This document shows positions 12,968-21,170 of a stretch of DNA of 21,190 nt, one piece after another. The DNA is taken from positions 1 to 21,190 of the forward strand of contig CAYQLT010000044.1 of the NCBI GenBank assembly GCA_964418425.1, written 5' to 3'. Source of the DNA: CAYQLT01 sp964418425. Its GTDB lineage: Bacteria; Bacillota; Limnochordia; Limnochordales; Geochordaceae. Made by a program: the position numbers and the translations under genes. The notes beneath the pieces are model-generated. The model saw only the letters and a list, made by a program, of their open reading frames with translations, did not search any database and was not told where the DNA came from. The first letter of the stretch is position 1; every line of letters starts with the position of its first letter.

Positions 12968-13027
12968 CCCAACACCTGACGGGCGAATTCCACCGCCTGC
13001 GGTCTCTCCCTGCTCAGTTGTGTTGGG
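12968..13027 (-). repeat. Long-range inverted repeat upstream of the beta-barrel gene
   Basis: CCCAACAC (12968-12975) and GTGTTGGG (13020-13027) are perfect 8-bp arms enclosing 44 nt, which contain the dyad ACCGCCTGCGGT (12992-13003). It lies in the 175-nt gap after livF, within the probable leader of the beta-barrel gene. No T-tract and no recognised riboswitch consensus. Confidence 0.35.
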
Positions 13028-13090
13028 TCGCCGCCCACCGGGGGGACGGACCCGCCCAACCGGCAGCACGGCACCAAGCATACGGGGCCT

Positions 13091-13852
13091 TCAACGGCCG
13101 AGATACGCCTGCCGCACCCGAGGATCCCGCAGCAGCTCGGCGCTGGGGCCTTCGTAACGGTTGCGCCCCATCTCCAGGACGTAGGCCCGATGGCTGTACT
13201 GCAGGGCCTGGGCGGCGTTTTGTTCCACCATCAGCACCGACACCCCGGCGCGGTAGATCGCCACAACGGTCTCAAAGATGAGTTCCACCACCTTGGGCGC
13301 CAGTCCCAGCGTGGGCTCATCCAGCAGCAGGACCCGAGGCCAGACCATCAACGCCCGAGCCAGCGACAGCATCTGCTGCTCGCCCCCGCTGAGGGTACCC
13401 GCCTTCTGGTCCAATCGCTCCGCCAGACGCTCAAACAACCCGAGCACGCGCCGGCGGGACTCCTGGCGGGCGAGCGGGTCTCGCACGGTCCAGGCCCCCA
13501 GCTCCAGGTGTTCTTCCACCGTCATATCCGGGAAGACGGTGCGGCCCTGCGGCACGTACGCAATCCCGTGCTGCACCCGTTCATGGGGCCGAAGGTGCAC
13601 CAGATCCTGGCCCCCCAGCATCACCCGGCCCCGCCACGCCCGCAAAAACCCCATGATGGCCTTCAGCACCGTCGACTTCCCGGAGCCGTTGGGGCCGATG
13701 ACCGCCACCACCTCGGCGGTTCGCACCTGCAGGTGAACCCCGTGGAGGACCTCCTGCAAGCCGTAGCCGCTCACCAGGTCTTCCACCCGAAGAAGGGTTC
13801 GCCCATCACCCGAGCCCCCCGGGGAAGCCGGACTCTCCGGCTGCGCCCGCAT
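13091..13852 (-). CDS. livF: Branched-chain amino acid-type ABC transporter ATP-binding protein LivF
   Basis: A 253-residue ABC ATPase of the LivF group. Walker A is GPNGSGKS (53-60), the Q-loop lies in YVPQGRTVFPDMTVEEHL (typical LivF wording), the signature is LSGGEQQ (154-160), Walker B is VLLLDEP (174-180) and the switch region reads VEQN instead of a His, as in LivF proteins. With LivG it drives import through LivHM. The ATG at 13852 overlaps the livG 3' end by 47 nt, and the first ~20 residues are low-complexity and precede the domain. It is the last gene of the operon; 175 nt then separate it from the beta-barrel gene, without a recognisable T-rich terminator. Confidence 0.94.
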   Translation of the reverse strand: MRAQPESPASPGGSGDGRTLLRVEDLVSGYGLQEVLHGVHLQVRTAEVVAVIGPNGSGKSTVLKAIMGFLRAWRGRVMLGGQDLVHLRPHERVQHGIAYVPQGRTVFPDMTVEEHLELGAWTVRDPLARQESRRRVLGLFERLAERLDQKAGTLSGGEQQMLSLARALMVWPRVLLLDEPTLGLAPKVVELIFETVVAIYRAGVSVLMVEQNAAQALQYSHRAYVLEMGRNRYEGPSAELLRDPRVRQAYLGR

Positions 13853-14624
13853 CAAGGCCCTGTGGCCCCCCCTCCAGGGCTGCCAGCCCGCGGCCGGGCG
13901 TGGCCCGGCCGAAGTAGGCCTCCAGTACCCGCTCGTCCTGTTGCACGGCTGCCGGCGTCCCCTGGGCGATCACCTGGCCTGCGTTCATCACCACGACCCG
14001 GTCGCAGTGGCCCATGACCACGTCCATGTTGTGCTCCACCACCAGGAAGGTCGTGCCCAGCTCATCCCGCAGCCGGCGCACCAGTGCCAGCACCTCCTGC
14101 AGCAGGGTCGGGTTGATGCCCGCAGCCGGCTCGTCCAGGAGCACCAGCACGGGGTCCCGCATCAGCATGCGGGCCAGCTCCAGAAGCTTCTGCTGCCCGA
14201 AGGAGAGGTGGCGGGCGTACTCATGCCGTTTGGCGCTCAGGCCCACCAGACCCATGAGGAACTCCGCCTTCTCCCGGGCTCTCCCCCCATCCGGTGCGGC
14301 CACCAGGAGGTTTTCCAGAACCGTCATGCGGGGGAAGACGCGGGTGATCTGGAAGGTGCGACCGATGCCCAGAAGGCTGCGCCGGTAGGGCTTCAGCCTG
14401 GTGATGTCAAGCCCCTGGAAGAGGATGCTGCCCCGGTCCGGCTGGATAAAGCCGCTGATGATGTTGAAAAGCGTGGTCTTCCCGGCCCCGTTGGGCCCGA
14501 TCAGGCCCACGATCTCCCCACGGGCCACGGAAAACGAACAGCCGTCCACCGCCCGCAGCCGCCCGAAGCTCTTGACGACTTCGCGGATGTCCAGAATCGC
14601 CTGCGCCGTTGCAGCCACCGTCAT
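13806..14624 (-). CDS. livG: Branched-chain amino acid-type ABC transporter ATP-binding protein LivG
   Basis: A 272-residue ABC ATPase of the LivG group, with Walker A GPNGAGKT (43-50), the LivG-typical GRTFQITRVFPRMTVLENLL around the Q-loop, signature LSFGQQK (140-146), Walker B VLLDEPAAGINP from about residue 161, and switch His198 in VEHNMDVVM. The ATG at 14624 follows GAAGGTGG; a GTG 18 nt further up is weaker. The last ~35 residues after 'EAYFGRATPGRG' are Gly/Ala-rich and unlike the usual LivG end; this tail covers the livF overlap. It starts 10 nt after the livM stop. Confidence 0.94.
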   Translation of the reverse strand: MTVAATAQAILDIREVVKSFGRLRAVDGCSFSVARGEIVGLIGPNGAGKTTLFNIISGFIQPDRGSILFQGLDITRLKPYRRSLLGIGRTFQITRVFPRMTVLENLLVAAPDGGRAREKAEFLMGLVGLSAKRHEYARHLSFGQQKLLELARMLMRDPVLVLLDEPAAGINPTLLQEVLALVRRLRDELGTTFLVVEHNMDVVMGHCDRVVVMNAGQVIAQGTPAAVQQDERVLEAYFGRATPGRGLAALEGGPQGLDAGAAGESGFPGGLG

Positions 14625-14634
14625 GACGCCACCT

Positions 14635-15675
14635 TCACACACGCCGGCTCCTGGGCAACAGACCGCGCTGTTTTAACCACTCCAGGGCCCCGTCCGGCAA
14701 AAAGAGGATGAGCAGCACCAGCAACGCGCCGAAGACGGCCATGTTCATCTGCAGTACATTGGCCCAGACGTAATCGTTAAGAAGCTGCAAGAGCGATCCT
14801 CCCAACACCGGCCCGAGCACCGTCCCCATCCCGCCGAAGAAAGCCATCACCACGGGGATGATGGTGTACTGCAGGTTGAAGGCGTTGACCGGGTCGATGT
14901 AGCTCAGGTAGGTCGCGTGGACGCCGCCCGCCAGCCCGGCCACAAACGCCCCCAAGACGAAGACCGCCACCTTGAGCCGTACCGTGTCGATGCCCAGGTT
15001 TTCGGCCGCCACCTCGTCTTCGCGGATGGCAAGAAGCCGAAGCCCCAGCCGGGAGTTGGCCAGCGCGTAGGTGACGACCACCACCAGCGCCGCCAGGGCG
15101 AACATGAGAGCGTACTTGGTCTCAAAGCTGATCCGGGTGAAAAGGGGGATCCCCGAACCGGCCCGGGTGATGCCCTCCAGGTACTCGCTGCTCATCAAAA
15201 TGCGCGTGCCCTCGGCGATGGCCAGGGTGGTGATGGTGAAGTACGGCCCTTTCACCCGAAGCAGCGGGAAACTCAAGGCCGCCCCGTAGATGGCGGCCAC
15301 CACACCCCCCACCAGCATGGCCGCCAGCCAGTGCCAGCCCAGGTCGGCGATGGCGATGGCCGTCCCGTACATCCCCATGCCCACGAAGGCCACGTGCCCG
15401 AAGTTGATGTACCCCGTGAAGCCCGAGGCCAGGTTCCAGCTGCCGGCCAGCACCACGAAATAAAGCACCAGGTAGAGGAGGTTCAGCGTGGCCCGGTTGA
15501 CGAAGAAGGGGGCCGTCACCAACAAGCAGACATAGGCGAACAGTATCAGCCCGCCGGCCACCGTCACCGCGCGCCCGGCCATCCCCATCTCAAGGCTCCG
15601 GCGTTGCGGAGCCGAAGCCTCTGCCGCCGCCTGCAGCTCACGGACCCGTTCGGGAAGCCGCGCCGAACCCTCCAC
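14635..15675 (-). CDS. livM: Branched-chain amino acid-type ABC transporter permease LivM
   Basis: A 346-residue membrane protein with about 8-10 helices. LivM-type motifs include GYINFGHVAFVGMGMY near 88-103, LLRVKGPYFTITTLAIAE, and the EAA-like cytoplasmic loop 'LLAIREDEVAAENLGID' that contacts the ATPases. The end 'FLPDGALEWLKQR' is usual for LivM. It forms the channel with LivH. The GTG at 15675 follows AGGGGAGAG. The ~30 residues before the first helix are a hydrophilic extension. Spacing to livH is 9 nt. Confidence 0.94.
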   Translation of the reverse strand: MEGSARLPERVRELQAAAEASAPQRRSLEMGMAGRAVTVAGGLILFAYVCLLVTAPFFVNRATLNLLYLVLYFVVLAGSWNLASGFTGYINFGHVAFVGMGMYGTAIAIADLGWHWLAAMLVGGVVAAIYGAALSFPLLRVKGPYFTITTLAIAEGTRILMSSEYLEGITRAGSGIPLFTRISFETKYALMFALAALVVVVTYALANSRLGLRLLAIREDEVAAENLGIDTVRLKVAVFVLGAFVAGLAGGVHATYLSYIDPVNAFNLQYTIIPVVMAFFGGMGTVLGPVLGGSLLQLLNDYVWANVLQMNMAVFGALLVLLILFLPDGALEWLKQRGLLPRSRRV

Positions 15676-15684
15676 CGCTCTCCC

Positions 15685-16563
15685 CTATCCTTCCAGCGCC
15701 AGGCGCTCCCAGCGCGCGCCGAACAGCCCGCTGGGCCGCAGCATCAGCGTGAGCACCAGGATCACAAAGGGAAGCGCATGGGCCACCCGTGGGGAGAGCA
15801 CCTGGGTGCCGGCGCTCTCCAGCAAGCCGTACAGAAAGGCAGCCACCAGAGCGCCCGTCGGGCTTCCCAGGCCCCCCAACACCACGACGGTGAAAGCCTT
15901 GGCCAGGTACAAAAAGCCCATGGCCGGAAAGATGAAGCTGGTCATGGCGATAATGTTGCCCGCCGCCGAGGCCAGCGCCGCCCCCAGCCCGAACGCCACC
16001 GCCCGTACCCGGGCGGTGTCGATGCCGCAGCTCATGGCGACGTCCGGGTTCTGCGCGGTGGCGCGCACGGCCTTGCCCCAGAGGGTGTAACGCAAAAACG
16101 CAAACAGGCCCACCGTCAGCACCACGGCCAGCCCGAAACCCGCCAGGTAGCTGCCTGACATGGAGACGCCCGCCAGCGTGACCGGGGCCGTCAGGTATTG
16201 GATACCCCGCACCCGGGTGGTGAAGACGGCCTCCGCGGTGTTCCATATCAGGGCGGACAGGCCGAAGGTGAGCATGAGCGAGGCGAGCATGGGCTTGCCC
16301 ACCACCCGCTCGATGACGGCGCGCTGCATCAGAACCCCGATACCAAACATGGCCGCCATCACCGGCACAAGCGCCAGCGGGGGGCTGATCCCCACCCACT
16401 CCCACAGAAAGTAGGTGAGGTAGCCCCCCAGCATGGCCAGGTCGCCGTGGGTGATGTTGACGACCCGCATCACCCCGTAGACCAGGCTGAGCCCGACGGC
16501 CATCAGGGCGTACAGCGCGCCGATGACCAGGCCATTGGCGAGGGTCTGCCAGGCGTGCTCCAT
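15685..16563 (-). CDS. livH: Branched-chain amino acid-type ABC transporter permease LivH
   Basis: A 292-residue membrane protein starting with the LivH hallmark 'LANGLVIGALYALMAVGLSLVYG', then VVNITHGDLAMLGGYL, the cytoplasmic loop 'LWGKAVRATAQNPDVAMSCGID' and GGLGSPTGALVAAFLYGLLE. It pairs with LivM as the membrane pore. The ATG at 16563 has no clear ribosome binding site and lies 7 nt after the livK stop, so translation is probably coupled. Confidence 0.94.
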   Translation of the reverse strand: MEHAWQTLANGLVIGALYALMAVGLSLVYGVMRVVNITHGDLAMLGGYLTYFLWEWVGISPPLALVPVMAAMFGIGVLMQRAVIERVVGKPMLASLMLTFGLSALIWNTAEAVFTTRVRGIQYLTAPVTLAGVSMSGSYLAGFGLAVVLTVGLFAFLRYTLWGKAVRATAQNPDVAMSCGIDTARVRAVAFGLGAALASAAGNIIAMTSFIFPAMGFLYLAKAFTVVVLGGLGSPTGALVAAFLYGLLESAGTQVLSPRVAHALPFVILVLTLMLRPSGLFGARWERLALEG

Positions 16564-16570
16564 GGTCGGA

Positions 16571-17845
16571 TCAGGCCAGCCGGAACGGGTAGATCCACTC
16601 GGCCCCCGCGGCCTCGGGCGGGTAGACCACCGGCTTGACCAGCTGCCCGTCCTGCTCCTGCACCTGCAGCATCACCCGGTCGGCCGCCACCTGCAACCCC
16701 GAGTTGGGCGATTCCAGCGGCTCCACCTTGAAGCGCCCGAAGACCGTCGTCGTCTCCAGGCTGAACATCACATCCCGGATCTGCGGTAGATCCAGCCGGC
16801 CCACCCGCTTGACCGCCTCCTCCAGAATCTGGGCACCTCCGTACCCGCCGGCCGCGTGGTACTCCGGATTGCGCCCCCACCGCTCCCGGTAGGCAGCCAC
16901 GAACTGCCGGTTGCCGGGGTAATCGGCCCACGGCACCCAGTCCGCATCCCCGGTGGCATACAGCGCGTCCCGACCCAGCGTCTGCTCGAAGTCGGGCAGT
17001 GCGACACCCACCAGAAGCGACACGATGTTGGGCGCAAACCGCAAGGAACGCAGGGCCCGCATGATGCCGATGGCATCGGGCAGGTACCCGCCCCCCACCA
17101 GCACCGTGGCGCCCGAGCGCTGAACCTGCTGGATGATGGGCGTCCAGTCGGTGGTCTGGGTGGGATAGGCCTGGTCCAGCACGATTTCCAGGCCGGCCTG
17201 GCTCAACCGCTGGCGCAAAGCCCGAGCCGCATCCCGGGGGAACTCCGTGTCTTCGTAGATGATGGCGGCCCTGCGGTCGCCCCGGCGGGCGGCCACCACC
17301 TCCACCCCCGGAAGCCGCTTGGAGCCCGGCGGCTGCAGCTGGACCTGCCATTTGAGGCCCTTGCCCTGCCAGATGCCCACGCTGGAAGCCATGGGGTTGG
17401 GCGTGGGGATCCGGGCCTGTTCGATGACGGGGGCCACCGCGTTGGTGACCGCGCTGCTGTACGGGCCCAGCAACAGCTCGACCCCGTGCCGGTAGACCAG
17501 CTCGTTGTACAGCCTCACGCCCGTGGTGGGGTCGCTTCGGTCGTCCAGGACGATGAGCTCCACGGGACGGCCCAAAAGCCCCTGTTCGGAGCGGTTGGGC
17601 AGGTCCTCCTTGCCGAAGCTGGCCCCAAACCGGTTGATGTGCTCCACCCACAGCTGGTAGCCCCGATACTGCTCCTCGCCGGTGCGTGCGTACCGTCCCG
17701 TCAGAGAAAGCGACGCGCCGATCCGGATGGGCCGTTCACCCGCCAGGGCCCGAGGCAGCCCAGCGACCAGGCTTGCACCGACGACTCCTGCGCTCGCTTT
17801 CAACACCTGCCGCCTGCCCACTCGCCGCACCATCGTCTGCGCCAT
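16571..17845 (-). CDS. livK: Tat-exported substrate-binding protein of the Liv-type ABC transporter
   Basis: A 424-residue protein of the Peripla_BP_6/LivK-like class. The N-terminus has a twin-arginine signal (GRRQVLKASAG, about residues 10-20, then a hydrophobic AGVVGASLVAGL and an Ala-rich cut site), so it is probably exported folded. The mature part starts 'RPIRIGASLSLTGRYARTG', the usual first strand and ligand loop of this fold, and continues with ELLLGPYSSAVTNAV and AAIIYEDTEFPRD. It would capture the substrate outside the membrane and hand it to LivHM. The ligand cannot be told; relatives bind amino acids, amides, short-chain and aromatic carboxylates. The ATG at 17845 follows AAGGGGGAG; upstream in-frame codons would precede the Tat signal. 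It follows the luciferase-like gene after 55 nt. Confidence 0.92.
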   Translation of the reverse strand: MAQTMVRRVGRRQVLKASAGVVGASLVAGLPRALAGERPIRIGASLSLTGRYARTGEEQYRGYQLWVEHINRFGASFGKEDLPNRSEQGLLGRPVELIVLDDRSDPTTGVRLYNELVYRHGVELLLGPYSSAVTNAVAPVIEQARIPTPNPMASSVGIWQGKGLKWQVQLQPPGSKRLPGVEVVAARRGDRRAAIIYEDTEFPRDAARALRQRLSQAGLEIVLDQAYPTQTTDWTPIIQQVQRSGATVLVGGGYLPDAIGIMRALRSLRFAPNIVSLLVGVALPDFEQTLGRDALYATGDADWVPWADYPGNRQFVAAYRERWGRNPEYHAAGGYGGAQILEEAVKRVGRLDLPQIRDVMFSLETTTVFGRFKVEPLESPNSGLQVAADRVMLQVQEQDGQLVKPVVYPPEAAGAEWIYPFRLA

Positions 17846-17900
17846 GGAAGCTCCCCCTTTCATGCCGCTCCCGCAAAAGCCAACCCTTGCTGCCCCCCGG

Positions 17901-18886
17901 CTATCCTGCCTGTCCCCATTCCGTCGCCCGCGCCTCACCCCCCGCCCGTCGGCCGGCTTCAGACGGGTTGCGCCCGCCCGCTGTCTCGCCCTTCAGCCCG
18001 GGGAGGACCTCCCGGCCCAGCAGCTCCAGGGCGGCCANNNNNNNNNNNNNNNNNNNNNNNNNNNNNNNNNNNNNNNNNNNNNNNNNNNNNNNNNNNNNNN
18101 NNNNNNNNNNNNNNNNNNNNNNNNNNNNNNNNNNNNNAGTGCCGCGGCCACCTGGCGGGCCCTCGCCTCCGTCTCGGCCACGACCACCTCCCGGATGGCC
18201 GCGCGCACCGAGGGCTCCGGATGCCCGGCCAAACCGAGAGCCTCCCGGTAAAGCCGCTGCTGGCGAAGCAGCGTCTCCAGCCGGGAATGGGGGTTCATCA
18301 GCCAGGGCAGCCCGAGCCTTCCCGCCCGTCGCACGGCCTGGTCGGAGTTGGCCGCCAGCCAGATGGGCGGACCTCCCGGCTGCACCGGGCGCACCGACAA
18401 CCGCACTCCCTCCAGCCGCAGCGTCGCGTCCTTGTACGTCACCGGCTCGCCGCGCCACAGCTGCCGGATGAGGCGCAGGTTGCGAACGAAGCGGCCGACC
18501 CGCTCTTGCTCTGCCAGGCCGAAGGCGGCATACTCCTGCGGGCGGTAACCCAGACCCACCCCCACGATGAGCCGCCCGCCGGTCAGAGCGTCCAGGGTGG
18601 CCAGCTGCTCGGCGACATCCACCGGGTTCAGCAGGGCCAAAAGCAAGATCCCGGTGCCGAGGCTCACCGTCGGCCCCACTTCGGCCGCTGCCCGGGCCAG
18701 GAAGGGAACCGGCTGGAACATCTGGTAGTCGCTCAGCACGTAGTGCTGGGACAACAAGATGGGGTCGAACCCCTGCCGGGCGCCCAGGGCAATCTCCGCC
18801 AAGAGCTTGCGCGCCCACTCCCCAGGGTCTTGCCCCGGTGGAAATTGCAAGTCAAACAGCAGGCCGACCTTGACGCTGTGTGCCAT
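17901..18886 (-). CDS. Luciferase-like (LLM-class) flavin oxidoreductase, interrupted by an assembly gap
   Basis: About 250 N-terminal residues (18138-18886) match the LLM fold: HSVKVGLLFDLQF, WARKLLAEIALGARQGFDPILLSQHYV, VSLGTGILLLALLNPVDVAEQLATLDALTGGRLIVGVGLGY, then the family's FVRNLRLIRQLWRGEPV and IWLAANSDQAVRRAGRLG. These enzymes are TIM-barrel monooxygenases or reductases using FMN or F420. A run of 100 N interrupts the gene at 18038-18137; beyond it the C-terminus (AALELLGREVLPGLKG ...) resumes in another frame, as expected when a gap is padded to an arbitrary length. An intact gene needs a missing length of 2 modulo 3. The ATG at 18886 follows GGAGG closely. It probably belongs to the same operon as the Liv transporter. 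Confidence 0.85.
18038..18137. other. Assembly gap (100 N)
   Basis: Exactly 100 unknown bases, the conventional placeholder for a gap of unknown size. It removes the region between ~residue 250 and the last ~45 residues of the luciferase-like protein. Confidence 0.98.
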
Positions 18887-19129
18887 GCCTCCGCACCCGG
18901 CCGGACGATTGCAACCCACCCCACGGGATCGCGGCACGGCCGTTGCCCCCCGCCGCGGCCGTCCCCCCTCGGGGGCCGTCGACCCGCGCCTCGGCCGTTG
19001 CTCCCCGCCGACGGCGTCTGACGGGAGAGATTCGCACCCAAACTCGAAAGCCCTTGCATCCGGGGGGCCGTGGGCCACCTTCGCCCGGTTGCCTGAGGAT
19101 CTGAGCCGCGGTCAGGACGTCCACCGGGC
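18887..19129. other. 243-nt GC-rich non-coding region between MmgE/PrpD and luciferase-like genes
   Basis: It contains imperfect GC-rich direct and inverted copies around 18933-19015 (several GGCCGTNGCCCCCCGC/GGGGCC-like blocks, such as CACGGCCGTTGCCCC and CTCGGCCGTTGCTCC). No gene, RNA or clear promoter is seen. It may hold the promoter that gives the Liv genes their own transcript, or simply be a spacer within the longer operon. Confidence 0.4.
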
Positions 19130-20560
19130 TCAACTCGGGGCAGCGGTGGGAGCTCCGGCGAGTTGGCGAACCATATCCGCGACGCAAGCCCAAACCCGTA
19201 CCTGCCGGGCCATCTCGCCAAATCGCTCGAACCGCCGGATTTGCTCTTGCGTCTGCGGCGACTGGCCGCACGCCCAGGCCAGCATGTCGCGGAACTTCTC
19301 CTCCAGTTGGGTGAAGCTCAGGGCGTGGCCCTCTTCGCCGGGCGCCCGGTCCGAGAAGGCTTCCAGGCGCCTCCCGCTCTGCAGCTGCACCTCCACGGTG
19401 GCACCCCAGCAGGCGGGGTACGCCGCATCGTGCTGCGGGTCCACGGCCAGGTGTACCGACCGGCACACCGCTTCGATGTCGGGATCCGAGAGAGCCGAGG
19501 CGTCGAACTCCTGAAGCCCGAGCCGCCCCCGAACCAGGGCCGCGGCCACCGTGTACGGCAGGCTGAACTTGGCCTCGTAGGGGGTTCGGGGAGCCACATG
19601 CCCGGCGATTTCCAGGGCAGCGGCGTAGGTGCGCACCTCCACCCGCCTGAGTTCCCCGGGGGAAAACCCATGGCGCCGCCGCAGCTCCAAAGCCGCGGAG
19701 ACTGCGCTGTGCGTATGACCGCAGCAGGGGAACATCTTAAACGAGTTGTCCATGATCTTGAAGCGGCGTCCCAGGTCTTGCGTCACCCGGGAAGGGTCCG
19801 CCTCCTTCGCCATGGCCCGGAAAAAGCCCCTGTCCCCCTCCAGGATGGCCTGCGCGCCGGTAAAGCCTTCGCGCGCCAGGTAGGCCGCCGTGACGCCGTT
19901 TAGGGCAGCCTGCCCCGCGTGCAGGTGCTTGGTCATGGCCCCGTCCCGCATGAACTCCCACAGCCCGGCGGCCTGGCTTCCCGCGGAGCCCAGGGCATGC
20001 GCGAAGGCCTGCGGGTCCAGGTTCAGCACCTTGGCCACCGCGGCTGCCGCCCCGAAGGTGCCGCAGGTGGCCGTGTTGTGCCAGAAGCGGTAGTGGGAGG
20101 GGTTGACCGCCTCGGCGATGCGGATGGCCACCTCGTAACCCACCACGATGGCCTCCACCAGCCGCCGGCCCGAGACCCTTTCCCGCTCGGCGGCCGCCAC
20201 GGCCGCCGAAACCACCGGCGCCGCCGGGTGCAGCGTGGACGGGCGGTGCAGGTCATCCATCTCCACCACGTGGCAGGCGAGCCCGTTGAGGAAGGCCGCC
20301 TGTGCGACCCCGGTGCGAAGGCCTGTGCCGAAGACCGTGGCGTCCGGATGGCCGCCCAGCAAAGCCACGTATCGACGGGCCATCGCCGCCGGCGGTTGGG
20401 TGGAACCGGCCAGCACCGATCCCATCCAGTCCAGCAGGCACTTGCCCGCCATCTCCACCACCGATGCGGGCAGATCCTCCAGATGAAGCGCTGCGCCAAA
20501 GGAGGCCAGTTGCTGGCTGAGAGTCATGGAGGTGGGCGAGTCCCCGTAGTGGCCGGACAT
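19130..20560 (-). CDS. MmgE/PrpD-family protein (2-methylcitrate dehydratase-like)
   Basis: A 476-residue protein of full length for the family. It begins 'TLSQQLASFGAALHLEDLPASVVEMAGKCLLDWMG', followed by HVVEMDDLHRPSTLHPAAPVV, GYEVAIRIAEAV, WHNTATCGTFGAAAAVAKVLNLD and HLHAGQAALNGV, all characteristic MmgE/PrpD segments; the second domain has FKMFPCCGHTHSAV and YEAKFSLPYTVAAAL. Known members include 2-methylcitrate dehydratase, cis-aconitate decarboxylase and iminodisuccinate epimerase, so the reaction acts on a di- or tricarboxylate but is not fixed. The ATG at 20560 follows AGGGGAAA. It lies 34 nt after a tartrate dehydratase/fumarase-type beta subunit, and no methylcitrate synthase or lyase is nearby, arguing against the propionate pathway. 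Confidence 0.92.
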   Translation of the reverse strand: MSGHYGDSPTSMTLSQQLASFGAALHLEDLPASVVEMAGKCLLDWMGSVLAGSTQPPAAMARRYVALLGGHPDATVFGTGLRTGVAQAAFLNGLACHVVEMDDLHRPSTLHPAAPVVSAAVAAAERERVSGRRLVEAIVVGYEVAIRIAEAVNPSHYRFWHNTATCGTFGAAAAVAKVLNLDPQAFAHALGSAGSQAAGLWEFMRDGAMTKHLHAGQAALNGVTAAYLAREGFTGAQAILEGDRGFFRAMAKEADPSRVTQDLGRRFKIMDNSFKMFPCCGHTHSAVSAALELRRRHGFSPGELRRVEVRTYAAALEIAGHVAPRTPYEAKFSLPYTVAAALVRGRLGLQEFDASALSDPDIEAVCRSVHLAVDPQHDAAYPACWGATVEVQLQSGRRLEAFSDRAPGEEGHALSFTQLEEKFRDMLAWACGQSPQTQEQIRRFERFGEMARQVRVWACVADMVRQLAGAPTAAPS

Positions 20561-20594
20561 GGCGTTTCCCCTGCCTTCGGCGGCGGGCCGGCCT

Positions 20595-21170
20595 TCAGCC
20601 CCCGCCGGCCGGCTGCGCCCGCCGCCAGGCTTGACGCGCCAGCTCGTGAAAATTGGCTCCCGAGGTGTCGATCACGACTACCGCCGGAAAGTCCCGCACC
20701 TCGAAACGATAGACAGCCTCAGGGCCCAGCTCGCCAAAGGCCACCGCTTCGGCGGCCACCACGTGCCTGGCGAGAAGAGCTCCGGCACCGCCGACCGCGG
20801 CCAGGTAGACGGCCCTGTGGCGGACGAAGCTATCAACGATCTCGCCGTGCAGTTCCCCCTTGCCGATGATACCCCTGGCTCCGGCCTCGAAAAAGACCGG
20901 CAAGAACCGCGCCATCCGCTCCGTGGTCGTCGGCCCGGCCGAGCCCACCACCTGCCCCGGCCGGGGCGGCGACGGCCCCACCGCATACAGCAGCCGGCCC
21001 CGCAAGTCCACGGGCAGCGCCTCACCCCGCTCGATGAGACCTGCCAGGCGCTGAGCGGTGGCGTCGCGCAGGGTCAAAAGCTCTCCCGTCAGCTCCACCG
21101 CATCGCCAGCCCTGAGGCTACAGACCACCTCTTCATCCGCCTCGGGCCGGCACACGAGCCTGCGGACCAA
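20595..21170 (-). CDS. Fe-S hydro-lyase beta subunit (tartrate dehydratase/class I fumarase C-terminal type)
   Basis: About 191 residues of the Fumerase_C family: LRAGDAVELTGELLTLRDATAQRL (usual N-terminal region), LLYAVGPSPPRPG, the conserved GPTTTERM (79-86), GIIGKGELHGEI, and the closing 'DFPAVVVIDTSGANFHE'. This chain partners with an alpha chain holding a [4Fe-4S] cluster to add or remove water from fumarate, L-tartrate or a related hydroxy-dicarboxylate; the alpha gene is expected just right of the window. The N-terminus is unsettled: TTG at 21170 after GGGGGGTGGG gives the usual length, but the frame is open to the edge and a GTG a few codons inside is possible. It is the first gene seen of the minus-strand operon leading to the transporter. 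Confidence 0.88.
   Translation of the reverse strand: MVRRLVCRPEADEEVVCSLRAGDAVELTGELLTLRDATAQRLAGLIERGEALPVDLRGRLLYAVGPSPPRPGQVVGSAGPTTTERMARFLPVFFEAGARGIIGKGELHGEIVDSFVRHRAVYLAAVGGAGALLARHVVAAEAVAFGELGPEAVYRFEVRDFPAVVVIDTSGANFHELARQAWRRAQPAGGG

Noticed and set aside
17993..18037. C-terminus of the luciferase-like protein read in frame through the N run
   Set aside because: That frame gives a short Trp/Cys/Ser-rich end, whereas another frame gives the family-like AALELLGREVLPGLKG; the gap size is arbitrary.
16856..19021. 721-residue plus-strand open frame spanning the Liv binding protein and luciferase-like genes
   Set aside because: It runs through the N gap and opposes two well-supported genes; no recognisable domain.
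19022..19080. tRNA T-arm-like stretch on the minus strand (TTTGGGTGCGAATCTC)
   Set aside because: The loop is not the canonical TTCRANY, and no acceptor, D or anticodon arms or CCA end could be built.
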